DNA of 64,000 nucleotides from Adineta ricciae (Eukaryota > Rotifera > Eurotatoria > Adinetida > Adinetidae): contig CAJNOJ010000356.1 in NCBI GenBank assembly GCA_905250025.1, positions 1-64,000 of the forward strand, given 5' to 3'. Position numbers and translations under genes: made by a program. The stretch's first letter is position 1, and every line of letters starts with the position of its first letter. Below, piece by piece: positions 1-8,705 of the stretch. Under the pieces are notes generated by a model that had not been told where the DNA came from, ran no database searches, and was given only the letters and a program-made list of their open reading frames with translations.

Positions 1-118
1 AAAGTGATTTTACTTTAACTTTAAAGTTAAAGTTAAAGTGCTTTACTTTGCTTTAAAATTTTAAAGTTAAAGTTTTACTTTAAACTTTAAGCTTTAAAGT
101 AAAGTTAAAGTCCCACCC
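1..118. repeat. AT-rich TTAAAGTTAAAG low-complexity array
   Basis: Degenerate repeats of the words TTTAAAG, GTTAAAG and ACTTTAAA occur on both strands, making the tract partly self-complementary. It stops abruptly at the run of C near 112. Nothing coding is visible. It may be a satellite fragment or a mobile-element end, and it is cut by the window edge. Confidence 0.6.
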
Positions 119-119
119 C

Positions 120-1759
120 TAACTGAAACTGGCGACAATATCTTAACAATACAACAATCGTGGATTGAAAAGATACAACAAAAAATTAACAATCCTTCTA
201 TTTTAACCAAACGTACAGGTAAGATGTTTTCCTTAACAGTTATTTTCGAGAGTCGAAAAAAGTCATCGAACGCATGCCAAAAAATACGTGTGTTTCTCAT
301 ACATAGCGTTTCGATTTGATCAATGTGAAACTAAATTATTTCGGAGGTTGAATAAGTTTTGTTTTTAAATATGTTATTTTTACACACACTTATCTTCCTT
401 TTCAGGAAGACATTGTACCACTAAATTAATAGATTGAAATAGAACGTGAAGATTATCGGGACTAAATAAATTTTTCTCATTTAGAACCAACAACTGATTC
501 ATCTTTTATCTTACCACAAATTCAACGAACACGTTCATATACCAGTAACGACAGTATTTCAAGCACACATAATTTATTTGTTTTCTCTAACGATCATTCA
601 GATGTTGTCGAAGATATTGCTGATTTAATCAATCATAGTACGACAAGTGAATCCATTGATATCATTCAAGATGTTAATATTCCATCAGTATTCGAAGATA
701 CTTCTGGTACGATATTCATCAATTTATGCACCTAGTACCTTGCATTTGTGTTTAGAATCTTTCATCGAAAATAATCCAACCACATTCAATAACACTATGC
801 GTCTTACAAGTGTAATTGAGAATTGTTTATCGAATATTGTTGAACAAGTAATTCAGTCAGCCGATGCAAATAATAAACAATTAGCTGATTCAATTCGATG
901 TGAAACCGATCCAGGTAAAACGTGCGAACAATACACAATGTATATAAATTTCTTATACCACATAGTTTCTTCATCTATCATTTCGAGAACGTGTGTGGCA
1001 TTGTCGGATGCACTTATTCCGGACGATATGAAGGCATTATGCAAAAAAATCTTATTATGCGACTCGATTGTTTTATCCAGTACCAAACTAAATAAAGTAT
1101 GCAAAACAAATATGGTTGACGTTCATAAAGCATGCCAATTACTCATTGATAATAAATTATTAACCAAAGAAGACAAAATGTTAGCGAACAAATCTTCTTA
1201 TCATGAATGTTATTTGAAAACAATTCCACAAAATAAATCAGCATTGGTCGAATTTTCCATTACATTGGCTAAGTTTGGAATCTACGATATACACACATAT
1301 TATGATACATTGAAAACGAGTAAGTGTGACTGAAACGATCGCCATTTCGAATGAATGATCATAATTCAAATTTTAGTTGATACGAAAAACACCACCTATT
1401 TGTCACCATATGGAGTATCAATCTTGGAACAAAAACCATACAATGATTTCCAAATAATTCTGAATAAAGATGCCATTGTACAACCATTAAAAGAACGACA
1501 TCGTAAACTAACAGATGCGTCCGGTGTTACTCAAAATGGTGATAAAGAGAATCGTGAGTTGGTATTTGTTTTTCATAGCGATTAGTACGGTGCATTTTTT
1601 CCTTTAGTGACATGTGAAGTAATTAATAGTTCAACAGATGTTGAGCATAATCTTGATCATGAAATTTCCAATACAAAGCGACGTCGTGAATTAACCGGAA
1701 AAGCAAAAGCATATATTCAAGAGCAATCCAAATCAAAAAAGAAAAAGAATAACGTTTAA
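120..1759 (+). CDS. Unrecognised five-exon gene with basic C-terminal tail (5' end not found)
   Basis: I can follow one protein through five exons: about 120-218, 485-706, 756-1319, 1377-1553 and 1608-1759. Each junction has GT and AG and keeps frame (all phase 1): donors at 219 (GTAAGA), 707 (GTACGA), 1320 (GTAAGT) and 1554 (GTGAGT); acceptors ending at 484, 755, 1376 and 1607. Introns are 49-57 nt except the first at 266 nt. The start lies upstream of 120 or in an unseen exon, so the model is 5'-partial. The product is rich in Ser, Asn, Thr and Ile and has several cysteines in the third exon. It ends in a lysine/arginine-rich tail (KRRREL, then KSKKKK before the stop at 1757-1759), suggesting nuclear localisation. 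I recognise no domain. Neighbours are a G-rich repeat array and a KDZ-type cysteine-cluster gene. Confidence 0.6.
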
Positions 1760-2040
1760 CATGTTCAGAGATTGACCTGCCATATCAACCGATTTAACTG
1801 TTACTTCTCTCATTCGTTTCGACAATAGGAAGTGACCAATGTTTTATATTTGTGTGATTATGTGTGTGTTTTGTCTGACGATTTTTATTTGTTAACTGCA
1901 TATTGTTCATCAGTAAAAGAACCACAAATTGATATCTCTTTATCATGTTTCTTTTCTCACGAATTGCACTGATCAGAATTGTAAAGGGGTACATCATTAC
2001 TGCCTATCCCTCAAGATTGGACTGAATGTCGCCGGACAAG
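1760..2040. other. Intergenic, no gene seen
   Basis: AT-rich spacer between the end of the first gene and the G-rich array. Short reading frames here lack splice partners or recognisable similarity. Confidence 0.5.
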
Positions 2041-2141
2041 AAGTCGCAGGGTGAGGGTGAGGGTGCAGATGAGGGCGATGGTGAAGGTGATGGTGAGGGT
2101 GCAGATGAGGGTGATGGTGCATAGGATGGTGAGGGTGCATA

Positions 2142-2180
<39 letters not shown>

Positions 2181-2430
2181 GGGTGAGGGTGAGGGTGAGG
2201 GTGAGGGTGTGGGTGTGGGTGAGGGTGCAGATGGGGGTGATGGTGAGGGTGAGGGTGCAGATGGGGGTGATGGTGAGGGTGTGGGTGCATATGAGGGTGA
2301 GGGTGAGGGTGTGGGTGTGGGTGCAGATGCGGGTGTGGGTGTGGGTGAGGGTGCAGATGGGGGTGATGGTGAGGGTGAGGGTGTGGGTGCAGATGTGGGT
2401 GCAGATGCAGGTGAGTGTGCAAATTAGGGG
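2041..2430 (+). repeat. G-rich hexamer minisatellite with telomere-like units
   Basis: About 390 bp built almost wholly of GGTGAG hexamers mixed with GGTGTG (a rotation of TGTGGG) and longer units GGTGCAGATG and GGGGGTGATG. The top strand is G-rich throughout. All reading frames stay open because the unit is a multiple of three: the top strand would read Val-Arg or Gly-Glu repeats, the bottom strand His-Pro repeats. I treat these as by-products. TGTGGG-type repeats are, from memory, the telomeric repeat of Adineta vaga, so this may be a degenerate interstitial telomere tract or an ordinary minisatellite. Confidence 0.85.
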
Positions 2431-2829
2431 GTATCGGTAATGTGTTGTCGGGGCAAAATGTGACCATGGACATTTCCTTATAGCGGCTATTTGTTTGGAT
2501 TACACTTTCTGTCTCCGATTGTTTATTCGTGCGAGTTTTCTCAACAATAATTTGTGCGCAACCTTTCATTCGGCTGCATTGTGTCGTATCGCTCTATCTT
2601 TTCGCCTGCTCATGTCATAGAATACGTCCATGGCAGCTTGAGCGGTATGCATTGTTTATTGCCGTCTATAAAAGCATATGTTTTGAAGTGGAATAGCAGT
2701 TCGATACGTGAATAAACGAAATACAGTTTATCTTTGTCGTATATCAATTGTCACCTAAAGTTCGTTACAATAACATTTGCTCAATTGATGTAAAATAGTT
2801 TACTGGTGATCTTTTCTTTTTATTCATAG
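2431..2829. other. Intergenic region upstream of the cysteine-cluster gene
   Basis: No gene seen. TTTTTATTCATAG directly before the ATG at 2830 looks like a splice acceptor, so an upstream non-coding or short coding exon may exist in this stretch, but I could not place a donor. Confidence 0.35.
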
Positions 2830-4063
2830 ATGAATTTTACTAATGGTATTAATAATATCAATGACGATGAATTGTTTCTGGTTTCATTAAATCGGCGAAT
2901 ACCATTACAACATTTGAATTTGATGTTTCTTCTTGATTCTAAGTTGGACGAACTTATCTCGTTGAAATATGATGATATATCGAACATGGTTCAATTGACG
3001 TATGGTGTAAAATATGATGGCTCAATGGTAGAATCTATTTTAAATTTATTGAAATCCGATAACATCTCGTCACAACTATTTTCATCACACAATGTCGATA
3101 AAATAATCAGTAACTATTCTAGAGATCATCATTTTCTTACAAAGGCATCATTACATACTATAAAACCATTTACACCATCGTGTTTACATTGTCATCTCCC
3201 ATTGAAATTACAATTCAAAGAGAAAATTAACGTTTTTCTCATGGACCATGTGGATGATGGTGTTATTTTTGCTGCTCGTTGTTGTCATATAGAATATCAT
3301 ACGAATAGTTACATCAAAAATTCAAAGCGTTACGTTCTTCGTCAATCTTTGTACAACCAAAAATATATTCATTTTGGTGGTAAATGCGTTCTTCATATTG
3401 ATGTTCTATTACGATATGCGTCAGACTTGATCAATATGGTAAGTTAAGGATATTCTAATTAACTTTGTATATCATACATAAATATTCATTTTGAATTAGA
3501 GCGAATTCCTCTCATACCTTATCAAAATCTGTTTACTATAAAGTTTTATTATAGTACGCCGGCTTCGAAAACTTTTGTGGTGCTTACAACGATACAATAA
3601 CGTCAGTGGCAATGCAACATAATCGGAATAATGCTTTAGAAATAGAAGATATACCATTGCTGGAACGCCGACTATTTGAGAATATCTGGTTAATTTACTC
3701 AACACCATTATTGAAGTTCTTTTTGTCAACAGATACAGAAATTGAAATTCCATATCATATTAGCAATCGTGAAGAACGAAACCATTTTTTTGCTTCTCAT
3801 TTACCTCAATTAGAACGTGATTTTGTTTTGTATTGGTCAAATCATATGGTGAAATTTAGTTGTGGTAGTCAATGTTGTAAAGCCATTGTTATTGATGGAT
3901 TCCAAAAGCCTGATCGTTATATTTGCAACTTTATGCAAGAGTTGATTCATTCGGAAGAATTGGGTAAGATTTTTTGTAAATAATTTTGAAGTTCTTCTCA
4001 TGATATTTTCAGGTGATATTGAATGGGGTTGTGGATTTCGTCCAGAAATGGTCCCAGATAAAC
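2830..4063 (+). CDS. CxC5/CxC6 cysteine-cluster protein of the KDZ-transposon-associated type (3' truncated)
   Basis: Three exons are visible: 2830-3438, 3555-3963 and 4013-4063, with introns 3439-3554 (GTAAGT..ATAG) and 3964-4012 (GTAAG..TTCAG), all in frame. The third exon runs into the single N at 4064, where the sequence jumps to an unrelated fragment, so the C-terminus is missing. The protein starts with about 110 residues of helical, Leu/Asp-rich sequence. It then has CLHC (Cys118, Cys121) and RCCHIEYH (Cys151-152), fitting the CxC5 pattern of a Cys pair, about 30 residues, then Cys and YH. The second exon ends in CGSQCCKAIVIDGFQK then RYIC, the CxC6-like pattern of Cys pairs around a V/I-DG turn. 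These clusters were described beside or within KDZ (Kyakuja-Dileera-Zisupton) transposases and are presumed zinc-binding. No transposase is seen, so this may be a domesticated or orphan gene. The family call rests on remembered motifs. Confidence 0.6.
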
Positions 4064-4064
4064 N
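4064..4064. other. Single-N assembly junction
   Basis: One N interrupts the third exon of the cysteine-cluster gene. The bases after it match the 5' exon of the F-box gene at 20749 onward and 23693 onward, so adjacency across this N should not be trusted. Confidence 0.9.
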
Positions 4065-4124
4065 ATGCATCCATATGATTAACACAAGTTCATTAGGTAA
4101 ATCGGTAAAACGAGTAGGTGTCAT
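4065..4124 (-). pseudogene. F-box gene 1, first-exon fragment (contig edge)
   Basis: The first 20 codons of F-box gene 1, beginning MTPTRFTDLPNELVLI with ATG at 4124-4122, read leftward and are cut by the N at 4064. The sequence matches 20746-20805 and 23693-23752. It is probably a normal gene 5' end on a contig edge rather than a genuine relic, but as given it cannot be expressed. Confidence 0.75.
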
Positions 4125-5817
4125 CCGTGTTCTATGTTGTATATTAAATGAACAAGGTCAGTCAATTGTGGCGAGCGTTCTTCTTCGTTTATCAATGGTC
4201 GAGCAGATGCGCTTTATATCAATACTGATTTGAGCTATTCATATTTAGTTTAGTTATTTTCTTTTAATTAAAAGCAGAAAGAGAGATTTCTCCAGTCCGA
4301 ATCCAGCTTAATGCACAAAAAAATAATCGCTGATGTTGTGTTTTTCATTTATCTCTCTTTTAGTGTTGAAAATAGAGATCAGTATGTATTCCACTGATTT
4401 CATATGGCTGTTTATTTGATGTTCATGATGGAACGCTGGAAAAGAAAGAAATTCACTATGAATTGAGTTTATAACATCTTGGGTCGGTGTGAAAAAACGC
4501 AACGAGAAAATACTGGAATTGTTTTTTTTAGAGAAGGTTGATATTTTAGTTTTGATATTTTCCGATCGTGGAAATAATAAGTGAAAAATTGAAATCACAC
4601 GTTCGAAAATATAAAATGAATTGCTTCTACTGAAATTTATCAAATAAAAGCTTTCATAAACTAGAAAAAGTTTGCCATAAGAATGTATCGACGCCGAGAC
4701 TCTCGAGCTTCCCTACTTTTAGTTTCAACTATTTTTCTGCCTCAATGCCATAGGATACGTTTGAAAGTGAAACAGATCAAAACGGTGCGCATCTTAAGTT
4801 TAATTTAAAAGGTTAGAGGCTCGGTCTCTTTCAACACATACTTAGTTTGTTGAATGGATTGAAAAATTGATCGATTTTCTCCAAGGAATTTCAAAGCAGA
4901 TATAATTATATATGAAGAGAATAAAAACGTGCCAACAACACTACTCGGTATATATCTATTCCAGTACTTTCTAAAAAGATACTATAGAGCTAATTAAAGC
5001 TACGAGGTTATTCTCAGAGTGAATGGAATGGAGAGAACACTTTTTCATTCCATTACAACTCGCATAAAACGATATCACTCATACACATTTACGAGGCTAT
5101 CAAAGCACATGGAGCGATGAAATAGTATCGCACCACTACTGATGTACGTTTGGATTTGTTCTTTTGTTATCATAAGGCTATTTCATTGTGGACATATATG
5201 CCACTGTGCTACACGTTCCTCTTTCTTTTTTTCTACTGTTCTCTTTTCATTCCTCGTGTTTATACTTATGAGAGCTTAACAGAAAGACTCCCACCATTAT
5301 TTACACTCTATATTGCATTAATACTTTTTGTCTTTTGATTGAAATCGATTTAAAGTATGTTTTGAAATGTACCCTACTTATACGATTCACACGTCATCTT
5401 ATTATCAATAACCTTAACAAATATTTGACAAACTAGGATGCAAAACAGGCTGTTTATCGGCTTGGTTCTGCGTTTTCATCAATGCCAACTGATTCCATGT
5501 TTTCCGCTTCATTCACATTTGAATCAACGATTTACTTAATGTAGTCACATTTATTATCAACTTCGTGAGTATCGTTATTGTAAGAGATGTTTGGGCTACT
5601 CAGAGGATGCTCATGCTTTTCCATTGAAACACTTTGTTTTACTCTTGAAGTGATCTCATGTTGTAATACGTTTATTGACGAAATATCAATCTTTAACAAA
5701 AAAAATTTTCCTTGGCGCATGCAAAATTTGATAAGCAAAAGGTTGTAATAAACGAAACGAGAAATATTGTTCTTTGTGTTCTGATAAAACAAGGTTACCA
5801 TAATTGAGAGGACTATT
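4125..5817. other. Gene-poor upstream region of F-box gene 1, copy A
   Basis: No supportable gene. The sequence is colinear with 11165-13000 and, over shorter stretches, with the intergenic regions at 20806-21600 and 23753-24540 (for example the tract ending with GAGTTTATAA). Small reading frames here are not shared intact between copies. Confidence 0.55.
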
Positions 5818-6010
5818 GCCCAAGTCAATCAATCCCGTACTCGGATCCCATCGGATCCGAAACATAAATTTTCCAGCTTTTCTAAGGGCCATCATAGAAT
5901 ATAGCTAGAAAGATCGGTCATAAAATTTGCAATAACTGACGGAATTTTTTCAGTCGGATTCCAATGTAATTCCGCTTCCAGGAATCCGATCGGATTTGTT
6001 GACCTGGGTC
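5818..6010. mobile_element. MITE with GCCCAGGTCAA-type inverted ends, copy A1
   Basis: About 193 bp beginning GCCCAAGTCAATC and ending TTGTTGACCTGGGTC, giving imperfect terminal inverted repeats (the copy at 13001 has the perfect GCCCAGGTCAA end). The inside is full of GGATCC, GGATTCC and ATCCGATCGG words that pair with each other, so the strand could fold into a long hairpin. No reading frame of interest. It shares ends with the elements at 7038, 7872, 14234 and 55101. Confidence 0.6.
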
Positions 6011-6079
6011 GTTTGGTCTATATTTGCCATAAATACCTAAATATGAAAACGACAAAGTAAATTTCTATCTATTCAAGAA

Positions 6080-6590
6080 AACAATGTTCAAGACATTGTA
6101 CTTAACCAATTTCTGCGATACTTCTGAAATGATGCTAAAACCGATCAATTTCTTGCAGAACTGGAAAATCATCTACTCATTTTTCACGGTTCCACATCGA
6201 TTTCTAAGACGCGATTCCTACTCCAACACTACACCTCAATATCTATCTATATTCGAGTAGCTGCCTAATTCGACCTATAATATAAGTGCCAAACTCCTAT
6301 AATACTAATCCTTTCATAGGAATAGATAGAAATAGTTTTAGTTATAACTGCACCTTCACCCTTCATTTATATTCGAATTGATAGTAGTCTGTTAGCTGTC
6401 CATTTATAATGTAATTCGTATTAGGCAACTCATGTGTAGTGTTGGAGTAGGAATAGCGTCTTAGAAGTTTATGTGGAATTGTGAAAAATGAATAGATGAT
6501 TTCGCAGTTCTGTAAGAAATAGATTCATTTAGCATAGTTTCATAGGAACTACAGGAATTCGTAAAGTACAATCCCATGTAAAGAAAATCT
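6080..6590. mobile_element. Foldback element with arms of at least 110 bp, copy A
   Basis: The left arm (at least 6121-6234) and right arm (6434-6546) are reverse complements. The inner 31 bp, CTAAGACGC through the ACACTACAC end, match at about 30 of 31 positions. Outward, the match continues with more mismatches past ATTTCTTGCAGAAC / GTTCTGTAAGAAAT and probably to the quoted limits. The centre of about 200 bp holds smaller partial repeats (ATAGATAGAAATAG). No protein is encoded. Colinear copy at 13280-13780. Confidence 0.65.
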
Positions 6591-7037
6591 GCGAAATTGA
6601 GACTTTGCCTGAGAAACCTGGTGGAACACCGATTTTAATAGCTTGGGAGTCCGTTAAGTTGAAAATAATCAATCCAAATCGATTAAATCCTGTTAGAAAA
6701 CCAATTAGGTTATCAAAAATTGATGATAATAAGAAAATATGTGTTCTTTTTCTTGAAAAAGTGGATTTAATAGACTTTAGTTGTTTGTTTTCAACTTGAT
6801 CGATTACCACGCTATTTAAATCAATTTTCCATCCGATTTCTGATGCAAAATCTGATTTTTACAGCTTTTTTTACATGAGTCTTTATAATGTTCATCAATG
6901 ATTTTCACTTACTTGGACCCACATCGACACCTTCATCGGCAGTTGCTGCTTCATAACCCGGGAGGATGGCAGGCTGATGAGTAGTTGTTTTCCCAGCCAT
7001 GTTTAACTGGTAATCAACATAGTCCTGTTGATTAGAT
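6591..7037. other. Spacer, no gene seen
   Basis: A 64-codon open frame at 6605-6799 has no recognisable domain. In the second copy (about 13798-13997) it is altered by in-frame stops and indels, so I do not call it a gene. Confidence 0.4.
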
Positions 7038-7230
7038 CCTATCCCAGGTCGATCATTCCGGCGACTGGATCCGTTGAAATCTGAGTCGGTTTCGGCAGGT
7101 TCCTTGCCGCCGGATTTGCACAGGAAATATCCGATCAGTTCCTGACCGTTTTCAGCTCGAAGTTTGCAGGAAATGGTCGAAAAACGAACCTAACCGGCCG
7201 GAACTGACCGTGCCATAATAACCTGGGTAG
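7038..7230. mobile_element. MITE with CCCAGGTCGATCATTCC / ATAATAACCTGGGTAG ends, copy A
   Basis: Begins CTATCCCAGGTCGATC and ends CATAATAACCTGGGTAG. The interior has inverted CCGGCG/CGCCGG-like words and repeated TTCCGGC motifs. The homologous element at 14234-14399 has perfect 10-bp ends and a different internal length. It is non-coding and typical of a non-autonomous DNA element. Confidence 0.6.
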
Positions 7231-7871
7231 GCTTTTATACACACTAGAATAAAATGCAACAACGCACTTTCTATAAAATAATACTGATAAACTCACGTAT
7301 CTTTCTCTTGCTTCCTTCTCGCTATTGCGCATTCTATCTTTGATAAAATAAGTCGAATCGTTTTCTTTTTTTATTGTATTACGAAACTGTAACCATAATC
7401 AAATTGAATAAATGAGTACACAGACTAAATCTTCGCACCAAACAACACTCAAATCAAATATCGACTTTGCGACATCGAATTTGACCAAAAATAGTCTCCT
7501 TAAATCAGTATCTGTCAATCTCAATTCAATCCTTTTATGGACTTTGAAAAACGATTGAGTCAACAAATTGTTTTGTTAAAACGACTTTTCCCTTTCTTCG
7601 TTTGATAAAAAAAATCACGTCTGTGAAATCAATTCGACGCATTCAACTAATGACATATCTACTTTTCAAGTCGTCTGCCTCTGCTAAAACTAAAAGATGA
7701 GTTTTTTAAATATATTGTTCTAGCCGATATCGAAAGAATATAATAAGACAAGACGATAACAGTTTAGCATCCAACTGCATATTCTTTAATACAATTGATA
7801 AACTGAATACAACGAAACTCTGATGATGATTGAGACTTTCACCCATTCAAATGATTAATCGTGTTGAAAGA
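7231..7871. other. Spacer, no gene seen
   Basis: Colinear with about 14570-15200 in the second copy. A 65-codon bottom-strand frame at 7135-7332 overlaps the MITE and shows no domain. No coding evidence. Confidence 0.45.
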
Positions 7872-7942
7872 TCCAGGTCGATCATTCCGGCGGCAAGAAA
7901 ATGGTCGGAAAACGAACCGACCGCGCCATAATAACCCGGGGA
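7872..7942. mobile_element. 71-bp minimal MITE, present in one copy only
   Basis: Starts ATCCAGGTCGATCATTCCGG and ends CGCCATAATAACCCGGGG, the same ends as the elements at 7038 and 14234. The other copy of this locus (near 15200) reads GTTGAAAGAATTCAAT straight through, so the 71 bp look like an insertion polymorphism. I see no clear target-site duplication. Confidence 0.6.
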
Positions 7943-8015
7943 ATTCAATCGTTTCAACTTCGTCATTTTGATTCCACTAATAGCTTGTTCTTCATAGTTA
8001 TACCTTTAGCTTCTT

Positions 8016-8705
8016 TCTTTTTACTTTATGCTTAGATTTATTTCCTTACGTCGTTTCGCTCGGAAGCGTTCACGACTTTTTGTAATATTGAGATGATCGC
8101 GTACAAGAAATCAAGCATAGTTACTTGACATAAAAATAAACATTGAGCCAGAGTAAGACAATTCTATACGCTATAGCGATGAACTTGTTTAGAAGAGACA
8201 AAGAAAAAACAAAAACAAAAGAGGAGAAAAAAGTTAAAAGTTAAAATAGAAAATAGATAAAAGACGAGAAAGGGAATGCACATCAACAATGTTTTGCTTG
8301 AGAGAGAGTTATACATATAAAACTAATGAGAGAAAACAGAACATGTAGTTACGTACTTTAATTTTTGCATGCAAAGTTAAGCTGTCTCCGATCCATTATG
8401 ATATCAGATAAAGAAAGAAGGGGAAAGGGCTTAAAGAGTCTATACTTCTTGTAGTTCCTCCTTAACTAGCTGGTTATTTCTATCTCTCATGTATACGATA
8501 AATGGTTGATCTTTTGTTTCGTTCTGCCCTTTTTTCATCTGCTTCTGTGTATGAGTATTTTTAAAGTTTTCCAGAGCTGTATGCGGATGTAGTAGCAGCC
8601 TATGATCAAAGATGCTAAGGATCCCAATGATAACTAATTTTGCTACGTGTGACCAGTTGTTCAGATTAAACTTATTTTGCTTCTCTAGCATTCCTTTAGC
8701 TTCTT
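8016..8705 (-). mobile_element. 690-bp insertion flanked by 13-bp direct repeats, one copy only
   Basis: The 13-mer CCTTTAGCTTCTT occurs at 8003-8015 and again at 8693-8705. The other copy of the locus (about 15258-15285) has one version of this site and no insert. The insert contains an 83-codon bottom-strand open frame (8440-8691, starting MLEKQNKF) and an A-rich end in that orientation. A 13-bp duplication suits a LINE- or SINE-like retroposon better than a DNA transposon. I recognise no reverse transcriptase or other domain. Confidence 0.6.

Noticed and set aside
1997-2569. 190-codon bottom-strand frame of His-Pro repeats (and top-strand Val-Arg and Gly-Glu frames) over the G-rich array
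   Set aside because: The hexamer unit keeps all frames open by arithmetic. No splice sites, promoter or unique conserved sequence support translation. It could only be revived by peptide or RNA evidence.
3837-4124. Bottom-strand frame joining the F-box start to antisense of the cysteine-cluster gene
   Set aside because: It spans the N at 4064 and runs antisense through a well-supported exon; an artefact.
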